The notes below the pieces were generated by a model, which was not told where the DNA came from, did not search any database, and worked only from the letters and a program-made list of their open reading frames with translations. The position numbers were made by a program, and so were the translations under genes. DNA of 64,000 nt from Micromonospora alfalfae (GTDB taxonomy: Bacteria; Actinomycetota; Actinomycetes; Mycobacteriales; Micromonosporaceae), in assembly GCF_022230925.1 (NCBI RefSeq), contig NZ_JAKKFH010000024.1, forward strand, positions 53,704 to 117,703, given 5' to 3'. Positions 16,841 through 25,130 of the stretch are shown one piece after another (position 1 is the first letter of the stretch; the number at the start of each line of letters is the position of its first letter).

Positions 16841-18028
16841 GTGTCGCAGATGAATCGCAGGCGGGCGCTCCAACTGTTGGCCGCGCTCGGGACCACCGGG
16901 TTCGTCGCCGCGTGTGGCTCAGACGGTGACGCCGATCAGACCGCCGACCGGGGCCCGATCAAGATCGGTTTGATCACGCCGCAGGCCGGTGGTTTCAAGA
17001 GCATCGGCGACGACATCACCAATGGCTTCCAGCTCTTCCTCGACCTGCACGACCAGCGGCTGGGCGGCCACCCGGTGGATCTGCTGACCGCCGACGAGGG
17101 CGACACCGCGAAGACGGGCAAGGCTGCCGTCGAGGGCCTGCTCAAGCAGGGCGTGCTGGCACTCACCGGCGTGGTCAACTCGGCGGTGATGGTCGGCATC
17201 CGGGACACCGTGGAGCAGGCCCGGGTCCCGCTGATCGGCTCCAACGCCTCACCGAGCAGCCTGCAGAGCGTCTTCTACATCTGGCGGACCTCGTACGTGC
17301 TCGACGAGGCTGGCAAGGCGCTGGGCCGCTACCTACGCGACCAACTGCCGGCGAACGGCCGCATCGCGATCATCATGCCGGAGAACGTCGGCAGCCCGGA
17401 CGTCGTCCGCGGCTTCCGGCAGGAGTTCGGCGCGACCGACCCGCGGATCGGCGACCCGGTGACCTACACCAACGCCACCTCCAACCCCGGCAAGACGACG
17501 TACGCCTCGGACATCACCAAGGCGCTGGCCAAGAAGCCCACAGCGGTCTTCTGCTTCTTCGCCGGAGCGGCGGCTGTCGAGTTCATCAAGCAGCTGCGCG
17601 AGAAGTTCGCCGGGCCGATCTACGCGCCCGGCTTCCTCACCGAGGGCACAGTGCTGGAGAACCTGAAGGACAACGCGCTGGGCATCCAGACCGCGCTGAA
17701 CTACTCGGCCGACCTGAACAACACGTCGAACCGGGTCTTCGCCTCGGCGTACCGCAAGAAGTACCAGGTCACCCCCACCACGTACGCGATGGCGTCGTAC
17801 GACGCGGCGCAGGTGCTCGACCAGGCCATCCAACTGGCCGGTGGGAAACCGACTCCGCAGCAGGTCAACCTGGCACTGGGCAAGATCGGCCAGATCGACA
17901 GCCCGCGTGGCATCTGGCAGTTCAACCAGCCGCGTACCCCGCAGCAGAAGTGGTACCTGCGCGAGGTGCAGCGCGACGGTCAGGTCATGTCGAACGTGCT
18001 GATCAACGAGCTGGCCACGCTGGGCTGA
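16841..18028 (+). CDS. ABC transporter substrate-binding lipoprotein (branched-chain amino acid type)
   Basis: 395 residues from GTG 16841 with GGAAGGAA upstream; ATG 16850 is an alternative. The N-terminus MNRRRALQLLAALGTTGF is twin-arginine-like and ends in a lipobox (VAACGS), so it is exported and lipid-anchored. The mature part has the periplasmic-binding-type-1 fold of LivK-like proteins: IKIGLITPQAGGFKSIGDDI, then the hinge region and LREVQRDGQ near the end. It would bind an amino acid or related ligand, but no permease or ATPase gene adjoins it, so its transporter lies elsewhere. Confidence 0.88.
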   Translation: MSQMNRRRALQLLAALGTTGFVAACGSDGDADQTADRGPIKIGLITPQAGGFKSIGDDITNGFQLFLDLHDQRLGGHPVDLLTADEGDTAKTGKAAVEGLLKQGVLALTGVVNSAVMVGIRDTVEQARVPLIGSNASPSSLQSVFYIWRTSYVLDEAGKALGRYLRDQLPANGRIAIIMPENVGSPDVVRGFRQEFGATDPRIGDPVTYTNATSNPGKTTYASDITKALAKKPTAVFCFFAGAAAVEFIKQLREKFAGPIYAPGFLTEGTVLENLKDNALGIQTALNYSADLNNTSNRVFASAYRKKYQVTPTTYAMASYDAAQVLDQAIQLAGGKPTPQQVNLALGKIGQIDSPRGIWQFNQPRTPQQKWYLREVQRDGQVMSNVLINELATLG

Positions 18029-18096
18029 ACGCCCACCCGGAGCACGATTCGGGGCCGGTCTCCCAGTGGGAGGCCGGCCCCGAGACGTTCACTGGG

Positions 18097-18927
18097 TCAG
18101 TGCCGCAACTCGGCGATGCAGCACTTCACGCTGCCGCCGCCCTTCTTCAGCTCGGCCAACTCGACCGGGACCGGGGTGTACCCGGCCGCCTTGAGCTTGC
18201 CGGCCAGGCGGGTGGCCTCGCTGTTGAGCACCACGTTCGCGCCGTCGCTGACCAGGTTGAGCCCGAAGGCCATCGCGTCCTCGTCGTCGGCGATCACCGC
18301 GTCCGGGAAGAGTTGGGTGAGCACCCGCTGGCTGGCCGCCGAGAACGCGCCCGGGAAGTAGACGACGTTCGCGTCGTCGATGGCCGCGAGCGCCACGTCC
18401 AGGTGGTAGAAGCGGGGGTCGATCAGACGCAGCGACACCACCGGACGGCCCAGCGCCTCCTGCGCCTCCGCGTGCGCGGGGATCTCGGTACGGAAGCCGT
18501 GCCCGGCCAGGATGAGCCCTCCGTGCGCCTCCGGCACGTACGCGAAGTCGCCCTCACCCTCGTTGGTCTCGCTGGGTGCGATGAACCGCCAGCCCTGCGC
18601 CTCGTAGAAGGCGTGGTGGGCGGCGGCCTCAGCGGCCCGCTGCTCGTGCTTGAACCGGGCGCCGTAGACGCTGCCGTCCACCACGAAGCCGCCGTTCGCG
18701 GCGTAGACCATGTCGGGCAGGCCCTGCTCGGCGGGGAGCAGGTGCACCTCGTGGCCGAGGCCGACAAGCGTCTCGCGCAGCCGGTCCCACTGCTTGACGG
18801 CCGCGTCCCGGTCCACCGGTGTGGTCACGTCCATCCACGGGTTGATCGCGTACTCGACAGCGAAGTACTCCGGCGAGCACATGAGATATGTCCGCTTTCG
18901 CGGGAAACGCTGCTGGTTCACGGTCAC
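18097..18927 (-). CDS. Dimethylarginine dimethylaminohydrolase/amidinotransferase-like enzyme
   Basis: 276 residues of the guanidino-group-modifying superfamily. Landmarks are YLMCSPEYFAVEYAINPWM, LPDMVYAANGGFVVDG, EGEGDFAYV, the His in RFYHLDVAL, and the catalytic Cys in SVKCCIAEL near the end. Family members hydrolyse methylated arginine or arginine to citrulline, or act on ornithine. It shares the superfamily with arginine deiminase at 5771. GTG 18927 is chosen over further upstream codons. The gene is divergent from an Lrp/AsnC regulator, its likely controller. Confidence 0.88.
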   Translation of the reverse strand: MTVNQQRFPRKRTYLMCSPEYFAVEYAINPWMDVTTPVDRDAAVKQWDRLRETLVGLGHEVHLLPAEQGLPDMVYAANGGFVVDGSVYGARFKHEQRAAEAAAHHAFYEAQGWRFIAPSETNEGEGDFAYVPEAHGGLILAGHGFRTEIPAHAEAQEALGRPVVSLRLIDPRFYHLDVALAAIDDANVVYFPGAFSAASQRVLTQLFPDAVIADDEDAMAFGLNLVSDGANVVLNSEATRLAGKLKAAGYTPVPVELAELKKGGGSVKCCIAELRH

Positions 18928-18989
18928 CAAGAGTAGGTACCGTAGAACTTTGAAAACAGCCACAAGCGTTGCTTTCCAGAGGCGGAACG

Positions 18990-19454
18990 TTGCAGATAGA
19001 CGCGGTAGACCAGCGGATCATTGCGTTACTCGTCGCGGACGCCCGTGCGTCCTACGCCGACATCGGTGCCCGGGTGTCACTCTCCGCCCCAGCGGTCAAA
19101 CGTCGCGTCGACCGCCTGCGCGCCACCGGCGTGATCAGGGGATTCACTGCCGTCGTTGATCCGGCCGCCGTCGGCTGGACCACTGAGGCCTTCGTCGAGC
19201 TCTTCTGCGCCGGCCGGACCACCCCGGCGCAGATCGGCGTGGCCGCCCGCCGACACCCCGAGGTGGTCGGCGCCTACACCGTCTCCGGGGAGGCGGACGC
19301 GCTCGTACACCTGCGCGCCGCCGACATCGCCCACCTGGAGGCAGCACTGGAGCGGCTGCGTGGCGAATCCTTCGTGACCTCCACCCGCAGCACCATCGTG
19401 CTCTCCCGACTGGTCGAATCACCCGGCGTCGGCCCGTCCGCCAGCACCTCTTGA
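18990..19454 (+). CDS. Lrp/AsnC family transcriptional regulator
   Basis: 154 residues from TTG 18990 (QIDAVDQRIIALLVADARASYADIG). The N-terminal helix-turn-helix is VSLSAPAVKRRVDRLRATGVIRGF and the C-terminal RAM domain includes VVGAYTVSGEADALVHL, which binds amino acids and sets the oligomeric state. It faces the dimethylargininase-like gene across about 60 bases that must hold both promoters; local regulation of that gene is the usual arrangement, inferred here. TTG 18969 is another possible start. Confidence 0.9.
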   Translation: MQIDAVDQRIIALLVADARASYADIGARVSLSAPAVKRRVDRLRATGVIRGFTAVVDPAAVGWTTEAFVELFCAGRTTPAQIGVAARRHPEVVGAYTVSGEADALVHLRAADIAHLEAALERLRGESFVTSTRSTIVLSRLVESPGVGPSASTS

Positions 19455-19526
19455 CCTCAACCCAGGTTGAGGAGATTGACTGGCCCCGAGTGGGCGAGGC
19501 AGCCCATCCGGGCCGAGGGGACTGTC

Positions 19527-20483
19527 ATGCGGGCGATCTGGTTACGTGAGTTCGGCGGACCCGAGGTGCTGGTGCCCGGCCCCGCGCCCGACCCGGTCCC
19601 CGGTCCCGGCCAGGTGCTGATCGACGTCGCGCACGCGAACATCACCTTCATCGAGACGCAACTGCGCGCCGGCCACCCCGGCCCGTTCCGCCTCACCCCA
19701 CCGCTGATCCCCGGCAACGGCGTCGGCGGGGTGATCACGGCGGTCGGGTCGGACGTCGACCCGGCGCTGACCGGGCAGCGGGTGGTCAGCGCCACCGGAG
19801 GTTCCGGCGGTTACGCCGAACGCGCCGCGGTGGACGCGTCGGCGACGATCGCGGTACCGGCCGGGTTGGCTCTGGACGAGGCGGTGGCACTGCTGGCCGA
19901 CGGGCGGACCGCCACCATGCTGATCGAGGCGGTCGGCGTCCGCCCAGGTGACCGGGTGCTGGTGGAGGCCGCGGCCGGCGGCGTCGGCAGCCTGTTGGTG
20001 CAGCTCGCGGTCCGGGCCGGGGCCCGGGTGATCGGCGTGGCCGGTGGGCGACGCAAGGTGGACCTGCTACCCGGCCTTGGCGCCGAGCTGGCCGTCGACT
20101 ACCTGCTGCCTGAATGGGCCGAGCAGGTCCGCGCTGCGGTGGGCGGGGTCGACGTGGTGCTCGACGGGGTCGGTGGCCCGGTGGCCCGCACCGCCTTCGA
20201 CCTGCTCTCTCCGGGCGGCCGGATGGTCAGCTTCGGGCTGGCGAGCGGGGAGTGGTCCCCGGTGTCGGCGGAGGCCGCCACGGCACGCCAGGTCACAATG
20301 GTCCGCCCGGACGTGCCACCGGCCCGGCTGCGGGCGTACACCGAACGGGCCCTGGCGGACGCGGCGGCCGGCCAGCTGCGACCGCTCATCGGCCAGCGCT
20401 TCCCACTGGAACGCGCCGCCGACGCGCACGCCGCCATCGAGGCGCGCGCGACGATCGGAAAGACCCTGCTGGACGTGGCCTGA
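19527..20483 (+). CDS. Zinc-independent quinone-oxidoreductase-like MDR enzyme
   Basis: 318 residues of the medium-chain dehydrogenase/reductase family. The N-terminus MRAIWLREFGGPEVL is typical of quinone oxidoreductases, and the NAD(P)H site is VLVEAAAGGVGSLLVQLA. The structural- and catalytic-zinc cysteines of alcohol dehydrogenases are missing, which favours NADPH-dependent reduction of quinones or enones. The start is ATG 19527. It is followed by a gene on the opposite strand. The substrate is unknown. Confidence 0.88.
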   Translation: MRAIWLREFGGPEVLVPGPAPDPVPGPGQVLIDVAHANITFIETQLRAGHPGPFRLTPPLIPGNGVGGVITAVGSDVDPALTGQRVVSATGGSGGYAERAAVDASATIAVPAGLALDEAVALLADGRTATMLIEAVGVRPGDRVLVEAAAGGVGSLLVQLAVRAGARVIGVAGGRRKVDLLPGLGAELAVDYLLPEWAEQVRAAVGGVDVVLDGVGGPVARTAFDLLSPGGRMVSFGLASGEWSPVSAEAATARQVTMVRPDVPPARLRAYTERALADAAAGQLRPLIGQRFPLERAADAHAAIEARATIGKTLLDVA

Positions 20484-20489
20484 TCGGGC

Positions 20490-21596
20490 TCAGAGGTACA
20501 TGCCGGTGCGGTGCTCCGACTCGTCGCGCCGGACCGGCTTGTCACCCTCACCGAAGAACCGCTTGCCGCCGAACTCGCCGTGCAGGCGGTCGTCCAACTC
20601 GTCGGCGAGACCGGTCATCACCTGCACCGCCAGCATCAGATGGGTCGCCTGGAAGTTGCGACCGAACACCGGGATGGACGCCCACACCGTGTCGTCGGCG
20701 CAGTAGAGGCGGCCGATCGGCATCCGGTTCGTCAGTTCGGAGAGCTTGACGTAGAGCCGCTCGGTCGGCTCCACCTCGGTGAGCACCGGGGAGAAGACGT
20801 CCACCAGAGGCGGATTGTCCCGCACCCGCACGAAGACCATCGCCGAGCCTGCGCGGATGGTGATGTCGCCGTCCGAGTCGATCTGCAACCGGTCGGTGTC
20901 CGACTTCAACATGGTGGAGACCACTGTGCGGACCCGATCGGCCAGGTCGAGCACGTCGTCCTGCTCGACCTGAGCGGCAGCCGCCTCGGCCAACGCCTCC
21001 TCCAGGTCCGCCTCGACGTCGGCGTCCGGACCGAACTCGCTGCGGGCGGTGCCCAGCGGTTCCACCGTCAGCGGCTCGCCCTCCGCGTCGTGCACCAGAT
21101 AGACGAGGAAGGCCGGGTGCGGAGCACCGTAGACGTCCCGCAGCGTGCGGGAGAGCAGAGTGGCGACCTGGGTCGACTCGGCCGTCGTGGCGTTCAGCCC
21201 GAACGAACCGCCGGAGCCGGCGACCACCCCGGGCGGGGACCAACCGAGCGCGACCATGTCCGCCACCGCGCCCCGGTCCAGTCGGTAGCCCGCCGGCAGA
21301 GCGGCGTTGCCGACCGCGCGGGCGGACAACACCCGGTCCGCGTCCACGTCGACGCTTATCGAATAGACGGCGTCCCCGGTGCCGGACGCGGTGGGGTCCA
21401 GGGTCACGTCGAGGTGCGCGCCGACGGGAAGTTCCCGCAGCCGTACGGCGAGCGCGCGGGCGAACTCCCGCCACGCCTCGGTCACCTTCGCCCGCAGGTC
21501 GGTGGTGCTGGGCTCGTCGAGCAGGATCGATTCCGCCGGCTCAGTCGAAGCACCGGGCAGCTCACCGTGCGGCGCCGAGGGGTGGTCAGCCGTCAT
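20490..21596 (-). CDS. YbjN-like (TY-Chap) peptide-binding chaperone-like protein
   Basis: 368 residues, soluble. The C-terminal half (LQIDSDGDITIRAGSAMVFVRV, then VDVFSPVLTEV and RNFQATHLMLAVQVMTGLADELDDRL) matches the actinobacterial YbjN/T3SS-chaperone-like fold. The N-terminal half is a separate domain with an LDVTLDPTASG segment. These proteins have no proven biochemical role and are thought to bind peptides. It ends 7 bases from the convergent gene. Confidence 0.7.
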   Translation of the reverse strand: MTADHPSAPHGELPGASTEPAESILLDEPSTTDLRAKVTEAWREFARALAVRLRELPVGAHLDVTLDPTASGTGDAVYSISVDVDADRVLSARAVGNAALPAGYRLDRGAVADMVALGWSPPGVVAGSGGSFGLNATTAESTQVATLLSRTLRDVYGAPHPAFLVYLVHDAEGEPLTVEPLGTARSEFGPDADVEADLEEALAEAAAAQVEQDDVLDLADRVRTVVSTMLKSDTDRLQIDSDGDITIRAGSAMVFVRVRDNPPLVDVFSPVLTEVEPTERLYVKLSELTNRMPIGRLYCADDTVWASIPVFGRNFQATHLMLAVQVMTGLADELDDRLHGEFGGKRFFGEGDKPVRRDESEHRTGMYL

Positions 21597-21677
21597 GATC
21601 GCCTCCGTCCGTCACGATCACCCTACCCACGCCGCCCGTGGCTCGAATCAGCCCCGACCGGGATCGGACAGCGGCGG

Positions 21678-21944
21678 TCAGGAGGCCGTCGGGTCCGTGG
21701 GGTCGGCGCCCAGCTCGACCGGCCAGGCGCCCGCCAGCGCGCTGAGCCGGGCCGCGGCGTCCGCCGGCGCCGCGCCCCGGCCAACCGCCAACCCGAAGAG
21801 GTACGCCGTGATCGGCGCCCCCGGACGCAGCACCTGGTGGGCGACGTCCCGGGCCAGATCCAGCACCGCCGGCACCGGCACCGCGGCCGGGTCCAGATCC
21901 AACTCGGCGCACACCGCCGTGACCCAGTCGTCCATCACCGTCAT
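21678..21944 (-). CDS. DUF6457 small protein, coupled to mobA-like gene
   Basis: 88 residues: MTVMDDWVTAVCAELDLDPAAVP and a helical body matching the small DUF6457 family, which commonly sits beside or is fused to MobA in actinobacteria. Its ATG overlaps the mobA-like stop by 4 bases (ATGA), so the two are translationally coupled. No catalytic motif is seen. A role with MobA is inferred from this coupling. Confidence 0.75.
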   Translation of the reverse strand: MTVMDDWVTAVCAELDLDPAAVPVPAVLDLARDVAHQVLRPGAPITAYLFGLAVGRGAAPADAAARLSALAGAWPVELGADPTDPTAS

Positions 21945-22882
21945 CGCGCCCACTCCTCCGCCCGGCGTACGTCCTCGTCAGTGTCGCAGTCGAACCACGG
22001 CGGCGGGCCCTCGCCGGACCACGCCACCTCCCGCACGACGAGACCGGCCAGCAAGGCCCGCACCGGGGCTCCGGACAGACTGCCGCCCCGCTCGACAGTC
22101 AGCCGGTGCACAGCTGCCCGCAGCGCGGCGACCCGCCAGACACCGCAGAGCGACTGCCGCCGCCCGTCCCCGTCCACGAAGCACGCCCCGTCCGGTCCCA
22201 GCTCACCGTCCAGGCCACCGCGGGCCGACGCCGGAGCGAGGCCACTTCCGGCCAGCGACGCCGGAGCGAGGCGGCCACCGGCCGGAGGCGCCGGAGCTAG
22301 GCCACCGCCGGCCGGCGACGCCGGAGCGAGGCCACCGCCGGCCGGAGGCGCCGGAGCGAGGCCACCGCCGGCCGGCGACGCCGGAGCGAGGCCACCGCCG
22401 GCCGGAGGCGCCGGAGCGAGGCCACCGCCGGCCGGAGGCGCCGGAGCGAGGCCACCGCCGGCCGGAGGCGCCGGAGCTAGGCCGGGGCGGGCCAGCGAGG
22501 CCGGGGTGGAGTGGCCGCCCGCCGGTTGGGTGTCGGGGGTCTCCTGGTCGAGGTGGTTCAGCAGGTCGCCGATCGCGGCCCGGGTGAGCAGCGGCAGGTC
22601 GGCGGCGAGCAGCGCGACCAGTGTGGTGTCGGGATCCAGCAACGCCAGGCCGGCCGCCGCCGCCGCGACCGGACCCCCGCCGGGCGGGTCCTCCCGGACG
22701 ACCCGCACACCCGCCGGCACAGCGTCGGCCGCACCGACCAGCACCCGCTGCGTCGCGTCGGTGACGGCGGCCAGCACCCGGTCACGCATTGGCCGGCCGC
22801 CGACCGGAAGCGCGGGCTTGTCCAGCCCGCCCATCCGTCGGGCGGCCCCACCCGCGAGCACCACTGCGGCATACGTCCCCAC
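21941..22882 (-). CDS. mobA: MobA-like nucleotidyltransferase with a tandem-repeat insertion
   Basis: 313 residues. The N-terminal Rossmann-like nucleotidyltransferase motif YAAVVLAGGAARRMGGLDKPAL, the Lys, then VREDPPGGGPVAAAAAG and LAADLPLLT are those of MobA, which joins GMP to molybdopterin. About 100 residues of Pro/Gly/Ala repeats (unit PPAGGGLAPA) split the fold between LLNHLDQETPD and LGPDGACFVDGDGRRQSLCGVW, which is where MobA sequence resumes. The repeat is in frame and presumably forms a flexible loop. GTG 22882 gives MGTYAAVVLAGG. Activity is likely but not assured with this insert. Confidence 0.82.
   Translation of the reverse strand: MGTYAAVVLAGGAARRMGGLDKPALPVGGRPMRDRVLAAVTDATQRVLVGAADAVPAGVRVVREDPPGGGPVAAAAAGLALLDPDTTLVALLAADLPLLTRAAIGDLLNHLDQETPDTQPAGGHSTPASLARPGLAPAPPAGGGLAPAPPAGGGLAPAPPAGGGLAPASPAGGGLAPAPPAGGGLAPASPAGGGLAPAPPAGGRLAPASLAGSGLAPASARGGLDGELGPDGACFVDGDGRRQSLCGVWRVAALRAAVHRLTVERGGSLSGAPVRALLAGLVVREVAWSGEGPPPWFDCDTDEDVRRAEEWAR
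22221..22510. repeat. 30-bp tandem repeat array inside mobA
   Basis: Nine 30-base units start at 22221, 22251, 22281 and so on at exact 30-base steps to 22461, with a degenerate tenth to about 22510. The consensus contains GCCGGAGCGAGGCCACCGCC. Variants alternate between GGAGGC and GGCGAC near the unit start. It keeps the mobA reading frame and encodes PPAGGGLAPA-type decapeptides. The units are contiguous with no spacers, so this is a coding minisatellite and not a CRISPR array. Confidence 0.95.
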
Positions 22883-22904
22883 CCGGCCACCGTAGCCGTG
22901 CTTG

Positions 22905-22952
22905 ACGCTCAAACGGGCCAACGCTCAAACGGGCCGACGCTCAAACGGGCCC
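22905..22952. repeat. Triple 16-bp direct repeat
   Basis: ACGCTCAAACGGGCCN is repeated three times without gaps at 22905, 22921 and 22937, only the last base varying. It lies just upstream of the mobA-like start on the minus strand, so it could hold binding sites for a regulator of that gene. Confidence 0.85.
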
Positions 22953-23054
22953 GATCGCGAGGCCCCCACCCGGGCCTCCGACCCTGCCGCCCCGCCCCGC
23001 CCCAGCCCGGCGCGGCGCGGCGCGGCCCGGCCCGGCCCGGCCCCGCCCGGCCCA

Positions 23055-23113
23055 TTGATCATGAAGTTATTGCTCGACACGCCGACGACACGCGCAAACA
23101 ACTTCATGATCAA
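23055..23113. repeat. 14-bp-arm palindromic intergenic element
   Basis: Arms TTGATCATGAAGTT (23055-23068) and AACTTCATGATCAA (23100-23113) pair perfectly around 31 bases rich in CGAC. Layout resembles the 71-nt elements at 13405 and 35427, but the sequence is different. The remainder of 22883-23280 is extreme G/C simple sequence (GGCCC and GGGGTTGGAC runs), with no gene seen, between the divergent mobA and fdhD genes. Confidence 0.75.
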
Positions 23114-23280
23114 CGCCCTGGGGCGGGGCGGGGTGGGGTGGTGCTGGGTGGAGTGGGGGGTGCGCGGGGCGGGGGTGGGTGGGGTTGGACGGGGTTGGAC
23201 GGGGTGGGTGGGGGTGGCGGTTGGGGGGCTGATGGTCGGTGGTTGTGCGGGTGTGCCGGCTGGGGGTGGAGGATGGCGAG

Positions 23281-24147
23281 ATGGGACGGGCAACTGATCG
23301 ACGTGGCGTACTCCGGATCGACCTGGACGCGGCGACCGCCGGACGCGGATCGGTCCGCCGACCGGACACGCTCGCCGTGGAGGAACCGCTGGAGATCCGG
23401 GTCGGCGCGGCCGGCCCCGGTCGACGCCGGCCGCTCGCCGTCACCATGCGCACTCCCGGCGACGACCTGGACCTGGCCATCGGGTTCCTGCTGACGGAGG
23501 GGCTGATCCGGTCGACCGACGACGTGTTGACAGCGCAACTCTGCGCCGGCGCGGAGACGCCGAACACGTACAACGTCGTGGACGTGGTGCTCGCCCCCGG
23601 CGTACCGGAACCGATCACCGACCCGTCCCGGAACTTCTACACGACCAGTTCCTGCGGGGTATGCGGCAAGGCCAGCATCGACGCGATACGCACCCGGTCG
23701 CTCTTTCCGGTCGCGGCGGACCCGCTGAGCGTCCCGGCCACGCTGCTCGCCGAGCTGCCCGACCGGTTGCGCGCCGCCCAGCGCGGCTTCGATCGGACCG
23801 GCGGGCTGCACGCGGCGGGCCTGTTCACCCCGGACGGTGAGTTGGTGGTGCTCCGGGAGGACGTGGGCCGGCACAACGCCGTGGACAAGGTGATCGGCTG
23901 GGCCGTGCGGGAACGCCGGCTGCCGCTCGCCGGGCACCTGCTGCTGGTCTCCGGACGGGCCAGCTTCGAGCTGACCCAGAAGGCGTGGATGGCGGGATTG
24001 CCGCTGCTGGCGGCGGTGTCCGCCCCGAGCACCCTCGCCGCGGAACTGGCCGACGAGGCGGGGATGACACTTGTCGGCTTCCTACGCGGGCGGACCATGA
24101 ACGTCTACACCAGGCCGCACCGGATCACTGTGGAGCAGCCAGCCTGA
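23281..24147 (+). CDS. fdhD: Formate dehydrogenase accessory sulfurtransferase FdhD
   Basis: 288 residues from ATG 23281 (GGAGG upstream). FdhD carries sulfur from a cysteine desulfurase to the bis-MGD cofactor so that formate dehydrogenase becomes active. Signature pieces are AVTMRTPGDDLDLAIGFLLTEGL, the sulfur-carrying SSCGVCGKAS (CxxC), EDVGRHNAVDKVIG, and ASFELTQKA. No formate dehydrogenase gene is in the window. It lies near a MobA-like gene that makes the guanylated cofactor, consistent with one molybdoenzyme maturation system. Confidence 0.95.
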   Translation: MGRATDRRGVLRIDLDAATAGRGSVRRPDTLAVEEPLEIRVGAAGPGRRRPLAVTMRTPGDDLDLAIGFLLTEGLIRSTDDVLTAQLCAGAETPNTYNVVDVVLAPGVPEPITDPSRNFYTTSSCGVCGKASIDAIRTRSLFPVAADPLSVPATLLAELPDRLRAAQRGFDRTGGLHAAGLFTPDGELVVLREDVGRHNAVDKVIGWAVRERRLPLAGHLLLVSGRASFELTQKAWMAGLPLLAAVSAPSTLAAELADEAGMTLVGFLRGRTMNVYTRPHRITVEQPA

Positions 24148-24161
24148 CCCGAGCGGCCGAG

Positions 24162-24878
24162 TCAGCGACCGATCCGGTCGATCAGGTCGAACAGGGCCAG
24201 CCGTGCGGCGGCGTCACGGGCGATCAGGAAACCGGCGATGCCGAGGATCCAGCCAAACGCGCTGCCCGCCTTCGTGACGATCCAGGTGTTCAGGCGGGCC
24301 AGCACCGGCTCGACCAGTCGCGGGCGGGCCACCCTGGCACCCAGCAACAGCATCGCCGGCAGCACCATGACCAGGCAGTACCCGGTGAGCAGCACCACCA
24401 CGCTCGCCGCTCCCACCCCTGAGGTGGCCAGGAGACCCACCGCACCGAGGTACGGGAGCATGGTCGCCACCTCGGCAAGCGCCGCGAGCAGCGCGAGCCC
24501 GACCAACCAGCGGGCCGAGGAATCTCCGGCGGTGGCCCGGTCCCGCCAGCGCAACACACCACCGGTACGAGGACGCCGTTTGCCGTCGTAGCGGAAGCTG
24601 AGCGCCAGCATCGCCACGCCCAGAACGAGTTGTGCCCAGAGGACGCCCCGGTTGTCCAGGGCGCCGCCCAGCGCGTCGCCCAGCCTGCTGCCTCCCCAGA
24701 CCAGCAGTAGCCCCACCGCGAGGTAGAACACCGCGATGGTGGCGAGGTAGCCCAGGATCCGCCGGACGTTGACCGGCCCGGGGGCGAGCAGCAACCAGAC
24801 CGGGATGAAGAGGGTGCCGATGCTGGTGCTGTCGATCAACGCCAGCCCGGCCAGCGACAGCAGCAACTCGGGGGTCAT
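24162..24878 (-). CDS. GAP-family (Sap-like) membrane protein
   Basis: 238 residues with six hydrophobic segments (for example LLLSLAGLALIDSTSIGTLFIP, ILGYLATIAVFYLAVGLLLV and VVLLTGYCLVMVLPAMLLLGA). The length and helix layout match GAP-family proteins, named after the mycobacterial GAP/Sap proteins linked to surface lipid transport (related to LysE-type exporters). The transported molecule here is unknown. The 252 bases upstream (24879-25130) hold no gene I can support. Confidence 0.8.
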   Translation of the reverse strand: MTPELLLSLAGLALIDSTSIGTLFIPVWLLLAPGPVNVRRILGYLATIAVFYLAVGLLLVWGGSRLGDALGGALDNRGVLWAQLVLGVAMLALSFRYDGKRRPRTGGVLRWRDRATAGDSSARWLVGLALLAALAEVATMLPYLGAVGLLATSGVGAASVVVLLTGYCLVMVLPAMLLLGARVARPRLVEPVLARLNTWIVTKAGSAFGWILGIAGFLIARDAAARLALFDLIDRIGR

Positions 24879-25130
24879 GTCGTACCAGAGCGGAGAACGG
24901 TCACGAGATCATTCTCCGGCGGCGGTGAGCCCCGCCGCGTCGGCCGTGGACAGGAGCAACGCGTACATCCTTCGACGGAGGGCGTTGCCGGGGGAACCCG
25001 CCTGGGCGGGCTTCGTCGGGCTGGCGAAAAGATCGACCCCAGCGACTGACGGTTGTCCCACCAGACATCCAGAAGGATGCTCGCCTGCGGTAAGTGACGC
25101 GGCTGGCGGTCTCTGCGGCAGGCAACAACG

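Noticed and set aside
22221..22510. CRISPR-like array
   Set aside because: The 30-base units are directly adjacent without spacers and keep the MobA-like reading frame, so it is a coding repeat.
20511..22895. 794-codon open frame on the plus strand
   Set aside because: It runs antisense to the YbjN-like, DUF6457 and mobA-like genes, whose protein families are recognised; the frame stays open only because of G+C-rich codon bias.
24901..25128. 75-codon minus-strand frame upstream of the GAP-family gene
   Set aside because: Arginine-rich, no recognisable domain, and no good start signal; treated as non-coding.
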